Shown in pieces: positions 36,440-46,315 of a stretch of DNA of 64,000 nt. The notes beneath the pieces are model-generated. The model made no database searches, was not told the origin of the DNA, and worked only from the letters and a program-made list of their open reading frames with translations. Origin of the DNA: Volvariella volvacea V23 (taxonomy: Eukaryota; Basidiomycota; Agaricomycetes; Agaricales; Pluteaceae); assembly GCA_000349905.1 (NCBI GenBank), contig KB722747.1, positions 351,167-415,166 of the forward strand. The letters run 5' to 3'. Numbering within the stretch: the stretch's first letter is position 1; each line of letters opens with the position of its first letter. The translations under genes and the position numbers were made by a program.

Positions 36440-36965
36440 CCAGGATTGGCCGCTCTATTTGCCAGCCACGCTCCTCGCCGTTTGATCATCCACCAACAGA
36501 ATGACCGGTTACTCACCCTACTATATGCTCTATGGACGCCATCCAATTCTTTCTTTTGATTATAACGATCGAATTTGTGAAACTCTCGCCTGGGACGAAA
36601 TTCGAACCTCTGAAGACTTGTTAGCAACTCAAATTCGTCAAATTATGCATTGCGATGACGCATTAGCCGACGCTCTCTCGAATCAACAATATCTCAAGCT
36701 CGCGCCACTGCCGATTTCAACTGCCACCATGAAAGCTCTCTCACGAACAGCATCTTCACTCCAGGAACATGGGTTCTTGTTCATGAGACCTGGCTAGATA
36801 CCCAGCTCGGGAACCGCTGCGCGCTTCGATATTCCGGTCCTTTCATCATTCACGAATATAACGATAAGAACTCAACGGTACTCTTCGACGTGATACGATT
36901 GCAGCAGACCGCGTCAAGATTTTCTATTTTCGCCCGGATTATCAGACAATTCAATCTATTTAGTT
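36440..36965 (+). mobile_element. Ty3/gypsy-type retrotransposon remnant (integrase 3' end)
   Basis: A 99-codon plus-strand frame from 36501 contains TGYSPYYMLYGRHPILSFDY and WDEIRTSEDLLATQI, typical of the segment just after the integrase core in fungal gypsy polyproteins. In other frames downstream come WVLVHETWLD, LRYSGPFIIHEYN and DRVKIFYFRPDYQ, the usual C-terminal end. An in-frame stop upstream (before SSTNRMTGYS) and at least one frameshift after codon 90 show it is dead. Reverse transcriptase and RNase H are absent. Confidence 0.75.
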
Positions 36966-37014
36966 TCTTTTCTTTTGCATTGTTGATGGGGGCATCAACT
37001 GAAGTTGGGGGGAC

Positions 37015-37277
37015 TGTGAAGGAGTATTTTGATATGGACGGAATGTAAATACGAGGCTGACATTGTACAGACTATATATATGTATTGGATACGAAAGACA
37101 AACACGATTGACTTTCATCCGTTATCCACCATCTTCTGAACCCTCGGATGACAGAACCCCCTCATTGAATTCCCCCTCTACACCTGTTGACTGATTAGAA
37201 AATATCGTTCTAACAGACGAGATTTTCAACTGGCACGCCAACTGCTTGTTGGGGGGAATATTCAACTCAGTGTCACA
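37015..37277 (+). mobile_element. Candidate 3' LTR of the gypsy remnant
   Basis: Directly after the integrase remnant there is a purine-rich GAAGTTGGGGGGAC, as expected for a polypurine tract, then TGTGAAGG. A TATATATAT motif sits about 60 bp further on, and GTGTCACA lies about 260 bp downstream, giving TG...CA ends. No second LTR copy was found in the window, so the right border is a guess. Confidence 0.35.
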
Positions 37278-37958
37278 AGACTAGTGAGGCCAACCTCACA
37301 AACTCCTAGCACCAGAAGCACTCCCAACGCAAAAGATGTGAAGAGTATAGAGACGGATGCCTCTAGGAGTCGTCAAACTAACGGTGGCCGAGGGTGCAGA
37401 TTACAAGAGGATTTGACTTACAGGGGTCCACATGCTGTCGCCGACTGCTTGCCAGCAATGCGCAACCCCAAGCACATGCCAATGTGAGCTGACGTGCAAC
37501 TCCTTACGCCATGATTACATAGGTGGACTGAAACTTGCATTCCACAAGACGAGAATTTTGAGAATACTTGTTGTAAACGCGTGTTGATGTGCTGATTGTG
37601 TATTTCCCATACTAACCGCGGAATCCCATAGACGTCTGAAAGCTCGTTGACTTGTTAGGCATGTCGCTGGGTTTTGTACCGCAGAGAGGGATCCAATAGA
37701 TGTACTGATAGTGTAACAAAGCACATTCCGTGGGTATTGAAGCATGAGACCGAGATGAAGTGCATCGCAATACAGTCAGAACCAGAGACCAGCAGATGAG
37801 GCGAGGTTACCGGGGATGTGGGATTATGTCGGGGGTTGACGTAACGGGGAGCCAGCAGTGTGTATTGGCATGAAAATCGCGGAGTGCTTCGCTGGCGCTT
37901 GACTAGTGTGGGTGGCACGACTAGTGTCATTACATTATGTAATCATTTGGCCGTGACT

Positions 37959-38058
37959 NNNNNNNNNNNNNNNNNNNNNNNNNNNNNNNNNNNNNNNNNN
38001 NNNNNNNNNNNNNNNNNNNNNNNNNNNNNNNNNNNNNNNNNNNNNNNNNNNNNNNNNN
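37959..38058. other. Assembly gap (100 N)
   Basis: Exactly 100 N, the usual placeholder for a gap of unknown size. Order across it is inferred by the assembler. Confidence 0.98.
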
Positions 38059-38463
38059 TGAACTTTTAGTACATTGGAATATACCTTGTAAACTAGAGCA
38101 CATAAGTACCATAGTAAAGTAAACTATATAAAGTAAAGCAAGTAGTTTGGTGCTGATAATTGTGTTCTGTCTTAATGGAATTGGAAACCCAAATGTACTG
38201 ACCCACTACATGTACTCCAGCCTAGATGTTACAACGACTCTAACTTAACACGTCAGTCTGAGAAGTAAGTTAATACCCCTGGAGAATGAGTAAGATGACA
38301 AGAGCAAAAGAGACAACAATATCATTGAGTCGAACAATCCACCAAAGGTGTTAATGAGGTGAGTCGGAAATGATATTAATGAGAAAGAATACAAGAGGTC
38401 AAGCTGGAGCTTCTATGCTACTGTGAAGTGATATTTATACATTCTATGGAATTAGAGTTTGTT

Positions 38464-38565
38464 GCGATGAGAAAAGAGTCGAGTCATATGTACGCATAAG
38501 CTATGGATGCATAAGCGATGAGAAAAGAGTCGAGTCATATGTACGCATAAGCTATGGATGCATAA
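38464..38565. repeat. 51-bp perfect tandem duplication
   Basis: A 51-bp unit starting GCGATGAGAAAAGAGTCGAG occurs twice head to tail (38464-38514 and 38515-38565) with no mismatches seen. The unit itself contains TATGTACGCATAAGC and TATGGATGCATAAGC-like subrepeats. Confidence 0.9.
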
Positions 38566-39332
38566 GCTATACATGCGTATACTTGCTATATGTAGGAAGG
38601 ATGATATTGTAGTTACCGAGAATAGTTGTAACTACTGAGACTCGAGGACCATTAAACCCCCATGACCCATATAAGTACAACTCACGTCATCAGGCAGGGT
38701 CATCTGTACTATGCTGCGGTGGCTCCTTTGCCCACTGCGGGCTCCTTTGCATGCCAAAATCGTATTTAGTTTCATGTGGTGGTTGCCCGTCTTGATGCGG
38801 TGTATTCATTGTCTACCCATGTACATAATGAATCCCAGCTCATGCCAAGGATGTCTCGTCCGAACGAAAGTAAGTCCGAGCTGATCTGCTGCTGTTCTTT
38901 GGCACACCAGCAAGCGAGGCCTCGAGTCACTTATGGTGGCCCGTGCTAGTGTATATTGTGATTATGTGATTTATTCAGCAAGTAAACAAGGTATGGAGCG
39001 ACCGCTAGTCGTCACCCACCCTCCTCATGACGCGGTGAGCAACCACGTGGCCCGGCGAGTCGGGGTTTTTCCGCAAACTCCGTTCTTTGAGGCAGTGGTA
39101 CTACCGGGCTTAGTGTTCGATAGATTGTAAAGTAAATATATGAATGAGAATCACAAGTTCCCGCGGGTGTCCATAATCAAATGTCTATAAATTATGACTT
39201 CACCCCTAAATTTTCGCTTCTCAACTCCAAAAGAGGCCAGGAGTCTACGAGACCGTCCTACGCCTCCTGGGTCCTCAGGCCTCAACTCTCACCAACAGCA
39301 AACGCATATTTCCGCTCAGTCCAGCCTCGCCT

Positions 39333-40863
39333 TCACCCAGCACCATCACTCCCAACCAAAACCCCAAACGTGATCACAACCACCACCGAAATAGCAAAAG
39401 AGATAAACAAAGTGCTCATCCTAGCCACTCTAAACTTGCCTTGAGGTAGTAAATCCTGGACAAAAAAGTATCTCATCAAGCCTACATGCATCCGCAGTGG
39501 TCAGCATCCCATATTCCAACGCAAAACCATGGCACGCACCGATCAGCAAAATGCAAAACCCGGTGATGATAAGCGTCGCCCCTAATGGCACTGCAAATCT
39601 CTGCACTCGGTTTGATAGAGGTCTTCCTTGTATCTCGCCTGAGGATATATGTCTTGAGAGTGTAAATAGCTGTACGAGAGCTATTTATATGAGCGGTAAT
39701 CGTAGGTGTTCGAGAGGGGACGATTCATGATGGTGAATATATGCGCGTTCCGTCCGATCAAATGAGGCAGTAAGGCATCCATGTTGCAAACACATGTAAC
39801 GCATAGGCGCAGGAGTGACGAAATCGACGTTAATCCACCGAAGAAGTCGCCATGAGTGGTGTATATGCGTCCAAAGCAACAGTAAGCCAAGAGAAAACCA
39901 ATAAGAAAAGAAGCAAGAGAACCCACCAACACCAGCAGAAGCAATCGCCACACTCGTCCTCACATACGCCAAAAACGTCCTCTCATTCGCCAGATGGTCC
40001 CTCGCCACGCTGCCAGAGTTCTGCAGCACCACGTTTGGCCTAAACTTGAGCGACCTGAGCTTATGGTGCGCGATGTGGATAGCTTTGGGCCGTGGTCTGG
40101 ATTTGCGCTTGTGTGCGTAGCCGTGGGGTGGTCGTTTGTGCGGGCGCGAGTCTAGATCTGGAGATGGAGACGTTGGAGCGGAAGGAGGGGGAGAGCTCGC
40201 GGTTGAGATCGGCTCTGATTCCTTGTTTCGACGGGGGATCCCGGACTCCATATCCGCCTCTGTCAAGTCCACCGTCGTGGGCGAAGGAGCATGTCCCTTT
40301 TCTCGCTCACCGGACTTTGGAAACGAGTAGGCCTCCAGCTCTTGCAGGATTGGAGAGGGTGGCCGTTCGCCCCTCCGAGTTCTTGCCGCTCTCGTTGCAA
40401 CCTCTATACCGACATCCTCCGCGCTTAGACTGGCGGTGGAGTCCCTAGGCGTCGGAAATGGAGTCTCAGCAGCTCTCAACTCTGTCCGAGCCGCAAAGTC
40501 TCGCTTGCGCTGACTGCTCCCGACCCGAGGGAGTGCTATGCTCGAAAATCGGGACAGGAGGCGGGAGGATGGAGACTCTGGTTGTGCTTCGCTTGAATGT
40601 AAATTTGGATGGGTGGCGGGAGATGAAGGTGGAGGGCGGGGCTGAGATTGGCGTTGTGGTTGTGGCCCAATGGAAGTAGATCCACCAGTTGTCGGCGTAT
40701 CACCTTGAGAAGGATCAAGAACAGCAGAGGCTGGCATCTGCGGCTCTATCGGTGCACCACGGCTTCCATCCCCGCTGGTACCACTCGAAGATGGCATGTC
40801 CGAATGCGAATGCTGTTCGCCGATCTCCTGGCGCTCGTAGTCAGGACTCTGCGACGTCGACAT
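39333..40863 (-). CDS. DUF202-domain membrane protein
   Basis: Three exons (40863-39927, 39680-39540, 39481-39333) join in frame to 408 aa. The first 290 residues are disordered and rich in Ser, Pro, Glu and Arg. The DUF202 domain begins SVARDHLANERTFLAYVRTS, continues ASAGVALVQLFTL, then has two more membrane segments (AVPLGATLIITGFCILLIG and TLFISFAISVVVVITFGVLV) and the conserved RYFFVQ. DUF202 occurs alone and in vacuolar transporter chaperone (VTC) subunits, but no SPX domain is present here. The ATG at 40863 is preceded in frame only by a GTG. Location in an internal membrane is inferred. Confidence 0.87.
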
Positions 40864-41322
40864 CCCCAAGTGCACTGTCGCGTGACCAAGAATTGCCCTC
40901 CTTGAATCAAAAACCGTAAAGCCAAAAGCTGTAGGAGCCTGGGCGAACGTCGCAGTTTATCGTCAAAATCGTCAATGCGTGCGCCAGCCACTAGCCAGTG
41001 AGAGTGCGTAGCGAGCGGCGTCAAGATAAGAAACAAGAGGCTCAAAACCGGGTGTCGAGAGAAAAAGGGTCTTTTCAAGTCCCGAATATGCAAACCTGAA
41101 AGGACTTGGCCAGTGAGAGGGAAAACATGAAAACATACGGTAAATAATCAAGTCATCATGGATCGAGCCGTTTCCGCCGGGACAGATGCGGAGACTTCCG
41201 AATAGCCGAAGCGCGATCTCGATTTTTGAAATTCAAATTCAAAATGATTTTTGCTGTGATACCATACATTTCACTAGTAGCGACGGTCGCTGCGTACAAC
41301 ACGCCGAAACAGCACTACAATG
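40864..41322. other. Intergenic, no gene
   Basis: This 459-bp spacer between two minus-strand genes holds the DUF202 gene promoter and the Sof1 3' flank. Nothing else is supported. Confidence 0.5.
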
Positions 41323-43180
41323 TCAAGTCTGCTCTGCAATGACGACCTTCTTCCTCTCGGCCTTGGGCTTCGTCTCGCCCTCTCTCGTATGCTTCCTCCT
41401 CCTCTCTTCCTTGACCCGCCTAGCCTCCAACATCGTAGTCTTGAGTTTGGATGTCGAATATACCGACTTTGGTAGGTGCCTTCGTCTGCTCCAAATGCGT
41501 AAGAGGACAAAGATCCCAGAAAGGGAAGAACAACAACGCACCGAAGAACTTTTCCAACTTCACCATCCATCTTCCATCTCTCCTTCAAACTATCCCGATA
41601 CTCAATCGCAGCCCTCTCCCTAGCCGTAACCACACCCAACTTCTCACTCGCTTTAGCTTTCCATATCCTCACGATTCCATCGTCGCTTCCGCTTATCACG
41701 AATCTCGCATCCGACGAAAAGACCGTCGACGAGACCCTGTGAACCGCAAACACCAAAAATGAGACCAGAATACGGAAAAAAAACGCGCATACACCCACCT
41801 CTGCATCCTCTTCGTGTGATAAACCTCACTCCCGCTCCCTTTGCCTTCCTTCCAAATCCTAATCGTCCGATCCCACCCTCCACTGACAAACTCCATCCCC
41901 GTCGGGCTCCAATCACAGCTCATCACAGCCGCCACGTGGCCCTTGTATATCTGGGTTGGCGTGTCCAGATGTCGGATGTCGAACGTGTAGAGATTGTGGT
42001 CTTCTGAGGCGAGAAGGATTGTGGTTGGGAATGTCGGAGACCAGGAGAGGGCGTTATTGCTCATCTATGCGGGAATGGGCGTGAATATATGGGGGAGAGG
42101 GAGTAAAACGAGTGGGAAGGGACTAACCTGCATGACGACTCTTCTCTCAGCCTTGCCAGTCCGGATGTCATACAAGGTAAACGTTCTGTCCGAGCCTATA
42201 CTCGCCAACACGGACGATTCGCTCAGGTTGAATTTTATCCCTGTGATTGACTCGTTTGACGTTGGGAATGTGAGATTCGATATTGGCGCGCTCCTGTAAG
42301 CAGGTTGCTTTGAGTCAGGGTGATAGCGCACGAGGGTGGACAAATGCTCACTTTGTTTCGTCCCATATCTGAACAATGTTGGATGCAGTCGCGAATATGG
42401 GGTCTGTCCTGTGATGGTCTATCGAGCTACGAGGCAGCGTTGATCAGACACGCCGAGCGCCGCGATGCCATGCAGATGACTTACTTCAGGGCGTTTTTAG
42501 TTGGGTATACATTCAACGGCTACAAACGCGTCAGCACGTCTCCGCAGTCCAATCACCAAACAAAAACTTACCGTATGCGATTCACTCGTCGAGTCTTCAT
42601 TTATAGACCACAATTTTATATTCCGATCCACGCCACAGCTCAACAGCCTGTCGCTGTCCGCAAAACAAAGGCCCGAAACCTTGCCTTTATGCGCGTTTTG
42701 TATGCTCGCGATTTTCGTTCTCTGAGAGAGGTTGTGGACGATGATACCTATCATCAGCATCAACCAATGAGCGACTCAAAACAGAATAAAGAGTCATAAA
42801 AAAGACTGACCTCCATCCCAGCTCCCACTGGCCAACCCCGTAATACCCCCAGGTCGTCGACACACAACCTCGATGGCGTCCAAATGTCCTTCTAGCGCAT
42901 CCACGAACGGTTTAGCGAATATTCTTTCTATCTTTGCTGCATTGAGGGCTCTCGTGCGTTCACGTGCTTTAGCAAATGGGTGCAAGAGGGGATCGAGATT
43001 GCGCGATGTGGGTGTTGGGTCACCGGGACGCTGGGGAAGGTGGGTGGATGGGGAGTGTTGGAGGACTGAGATTTTCTGGGGAAAGGAAGGTCATAGGGAG
43101 AGGTGACGAAGTAGGTGAGTGAGGAGAGGTTGTTAGGAGGTGGTGGAAGAGCGAGGAGGAAGGGACGTACTCACTACCAT
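41323..43180 (-). CDS. SOF1: WD40 protein Sof1/DCAF13 (SSU processome)
   Basis: A multi-exon gene of roughly 430-450 aa. The N-terminus has RNLDPLLHPFAKARERTRAL and KIERIFAKPFVDALEGH, diagnostic of Sof1. WD repeats follow: KGKVSGLCFADSDRLLSCG with RNIKLWS, LASIGSDRTFTLYDIRTG, VMSCDWSPTGMEFVSGGWDR with TIRIWK, and FVISGSDDGIVRIWKAKASE. The C-terminal Sof1 domain has TARERAAIEYRDSLKERW and RRHLPKSVYSTSK, then a basic tail. The start is a tiny exon carrying only ATG plus one codon (43180-43175) before a GTGAGT donor, spliced to KISVLQH. Sof1 is part of the U3 snoRNP/SSU processome needed for 18S rRNA maturation. Confidence 0.9.
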
Positions 43181-43449
43181 GGCCTTTGGATAGCTGAGCG
43201 TCAAAAAGTGCTCCTGGTTATCGCGAGTTGCTTGTACATGTTTGTCATTGTCCTTGAAAATTGGGCTCGCGGGCCGGGATGCGCAAGCATATTAAATCAG
43301 TAGCATATACGTTTAGAGTTCTATTGATATGAATGCGCTGTGAAGGTGAAGCTCTTTGTTATTAGCATTTACGTGTCTGTTGCAATTCCACACATCAGTG
43401 TCCTCGTAAACATGGCGGACGAAGGCATTTTCAAGTACATTATCTAGGC
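43181..43449. other. Sof1 upstream region
   Basis: A 269-bp spacer containing the Sof1 promoter. No gene is seen. Confidence 0.4.
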
Positions 43450-44917
43450 TGGTCAACATAAAACCCTTTCCCTACTACATTCAAAACAGCCTCCACACCC
43501 CGACCGAGCTCTGGTCGATTTCCTATTTTTCCAGTCCCACTCCCCTCCTTTTCCTGTCCTCGAGCCACTCCACAAGCACCCTCCAATTCACAACCCCTAA
43601 ACCCTCATCTCCATCTATCTCATCCAGCACAAGCCCCCTTAGTCCCGGAAAAGACCTAGCACGAATTTCGTGGCATTCCTCACAGAGGCAAGCCGTCGTC
43701 GATCTGCGACCATTAACAGAGTGGCTGTGATAATTTTCGAAGCTGGGGTGAGAGAGAGGAACTGAATAAGCCCAGCGTAATTCCAGATGTGGATTGTGCA
43801 GATTTCCGAACTCTCTTCGAAGTAGTCAAAGAATAATTTCTATCCCAATATAGGTCACCAGCACCTTACACCTCGACCAACTGAACCCCGACTCCAAAGG
43901 ATTGCACGAATGTAAGAAGGCCGCTGAGGACTATAGGGAGAGAGCTGGGAGCGTAAGCATCAGCAAAGTGGAATTATCAGCCTGACAAAAACGTTTCCAT
44001 TCGAGTCTTCGGCCTTGACTATAATCCCTTCCCGGTGATAGAGGGCCAAGCAGAGGTGATGGAGTCGGGTACGATTATGAGTGAGACCGTTTAGAGCTTT
44101 CGAATCGAATAGCTGCCGGGGAAAGGCTGATGACTCCCTGAATACGTTTACACGTGTGTAGATATCCACAAAACTGGACCGAGGGCAGGGTGAGGCGATA
44201 GAACAATGGCCAATTGAGATTTCTTATGATCAGGTACGAAAGATACGGCAGTGTGATTGGCTGATGCTTGATGGCGGTGTTTCCCGACGAGCCTGCGGAC
44301 ACCAGGACAACGTCAAAGCACATCCAACTCGTCTGGGCATGTGAGGAATGATATGGTGAGATCGACGACATCCGCTTATTTTCTAGGGAGGAGGCATTTC
44401 CATTCTTCTTTTGACCCCCCATCTATTTCCAGGTGGCATGACGGCTTGTGAAACTACCCGACGATCATCCTGAACCGATGGGTACCCAACTATTCTCAGG
44501 AATGCGAGGATTTTGAGTTGGGGTGCATGTACCCCATGCAGCTCTATCTGATTCCAATCAATGGATGACGAGATAAGACGTAGCGATCCGACTCGCCATA
44601 TGGGCCATGGAGGGTCGGAAGATCGTCTTGCTATTCTCGGGAATGGGCGTAGGTTTGAGAGTCCCATCGACGAGGTTCCTTTTGAGCGCTCTAAACGGCG
44701 ATTTTAAATAATATTGAATAGAAACAGAGAAGTTAGGACGGTGAAATTGAGTTTTCACCGTCCAAAGACGTTCTGTTTCCCGGGCATGATGGTGGTGGCG
44801 AGAGAAATGAGGGACTGGCATCGGTTTTACTCTAGCGTAATATGAATCGTGCACGACACGGTACGAGTTTGAGACAAGATCGGTAACATTGGTCACCATA
44901 TCACTAGTGTCATACAT
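43450..44917 (-). pseudogene. Degenerate F-box/LRR-type gene
   Basis: Leucine-rich protein traces are spread over several minus-strand frames. They include SLRLISSSIDWNQIELHGVH with APQLKILAFL near 44600-44500, PITLPYLSYLIIRNLNWPLF near 44250, LNGLTHNRTRLHHLCLALYH near 44060, and GLRGLVLDEIDGDEG near 43600. This order resembles the LRR part of basidiomycete F-box proteins. Stops and frame changes separate the blocks, and no F-box is visible, so I read it as a pseudogene. A heavily spliced gene is a weaker alternative. Confidence 0.42.
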
Positions 44918-44971
44918 GCAGTAGCATGCTCAAGGCAAAAGTGCGAAACCGCCAGACCATTCAACTAGTAT

Positions 44972-45775
44972 TTACTTCAGCCTCGGATCACTAACGACCC
45001 TCCCCAACATCTCCTCTCTCTCCTTCTCCTTAAGTGCCTTCATCCCAGGGTAATTCCACTTGTTGTCTTTACTCCCTAACCCCTCCTCAGTGGGCACATT
45101 AGGGTTATTCCTAGGGCCGTGATAGTGCTCTCGGTCAACTTGACGAACAGTATAATGAAAATCGTCGGATTTGTAGTCCGTGAATTTGTCTTGGTTGCCC
45201 GGGCCCGCGGCAGAGGCAGAAGGCGACCGGACGCCAGTAGAGGCAGAGAAGGGCAAGGTAGGTGAGCGACCAGAGGAGGTGGCGGGGAGAGTGGTGGCGG
45301 GAGTAGTGCCAGAGACGGACTTGGAGTACATCATAGTCGTTGGTGCGGATTCGGAGGATGCGTCTGGATCGAACAGGGTGTCCATTACGACCGGATCGGG
45401 GGGAGGAGGAGCTCCTGAATGATAAACATTTGTGAGTATCACGTCGAGATGGGCGAAACTTGAACGCCATGAACCATGCCTCGCGTGATAAGATGGGAAG
45501 TGTGAGCGGGCTATGAGATACCTTACCTGCAGGTCTTCCATCGACAATCCCTTGATTACCCGCCTGAGGCGGGCTCTGAGACATGAACTTTGCTTGGTTC
45601 TGATGATGATGAGGTGGATGAGCGTCGCTGGGGTGCATGTTGTGGTGTGCCATGATTGCTGAGCTACTAGCGAACAACGCTGGTGAGCGTAAAGTTCGAA
45701 TGAATTAAAGTGAGCGCGGGACGTACAGTTGGGTTGTAAGAAAGGTGTGGATGGCGAATGAGAGCGAGCAGCCAT
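44972..45775 (-). CDS. Small conserved-looking protein, unrecognised
   Basis: Three exons (45775-45727, 45658-45527, 45414-44972) join in frame to 207 aa. The N-terminus is rich in His, Pro and Gln (SPSTPFLQPN, then HHNMHPSDAHPPHHHQNQAK), followed by a Ser/Pro/Thr-rich linker with PDPVVMDTLFDPD. The C-terminal third is charged and looks structured: FTDYKSDDFHYTVRQVDREH, KDNKWNYPGMKALKEKEREE and MLGRVVSDPRLK. No membrane segment or signal peptide is seen. I cannot name a family. Start could also be the internal ATG at 45653. Confidence 0.65.
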   Translation of the reverse strand: MAARSHSPSTPFLQPNCTSRAHFNSFELYAHQRCSLVAQQSWHTTTCTPATLIHLIIIRTKQSSCLRARLRRVIKGLSMEDLQVRYLIARSHFPSYHARHGSWRSSFAHLDVILTNVYHSGAPPPPDPVVMDTLFDPDASSESAPTTMMYSKSVSGTTPATTLPATSSGRSPTLPFSASTGVRSPSASAAGPGNQDKFTDYKSDDFHYTVRQVDREHYHGPRNNPNVPTEEGLGSKDNKWNYPGMKALKEKEREEMLGRVVSDPRLK

Positions 45776-46315
45776 TTAAGTATCCATGTTATGACATCAT
45801 ACCGAGTGCTCCTATCTAATATCTTACGCTCACTCTTGCCTCATCCTCCTCCCCCTTCGTTGCCATGTACGTGCTGAATTCCGTTTCTCCTATCGGGTTG
45901 CACCCAGGTCCAGTTCTTACGCCTTGCTGTTCGTATCCTGATGACCCCAGTAACTCCAGGCATCTCTGGGTCGTGAAAGGTAGAAAATCAAATTCTACTA
46001 TTTATATATTGTATCCGTACAAGCAACAAGCAAGGAACTTGGAGTTTCAAGTATAGTACGAAATATCAACTCAAATTGGTCGGCTATAGCTGAACGAGCG
46101 AATGAAGAAAACGAGAGAACAGGAAGGAATGATCCTCAGGCTGCGAGGCATTAGCATTATTCACTATCAAGACACAAACGGACAAAGAAAAGAAGGGAAT
46201 CGTGAACGTGAAAGTGGTCGTGAAAGTAGGTATTGTTCAGGCCCAGGTATACCCTGTATGTTCGCACTAAAGACCTGGATACTAAACCCAGGATGCCCAG
46301 TTGCCGCAGTCTACT
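45776..46315. other. Intergenic, no gene
   Basis: A 540-bp spacer between the small protein gene and the chitin synthase stop codon. Only short frames. Confidence 0.5.

Larger units (their letters stand above)
37278..39332. other. Gap-flanking repetitive DNA, no gene
   Basis: This stretch includes the 100-base N run and A/T-rich DNA with a tandem duplication. No protein-like frame longer than about 90 codons stands out. It probably contains mobile-element debris. Confidence 0.45.

Noticed and set aside
36313..36627. Minus-strand ORF opposite the gypsy remnant
   Set aside because: Antisense shadow of the integrase sequence.
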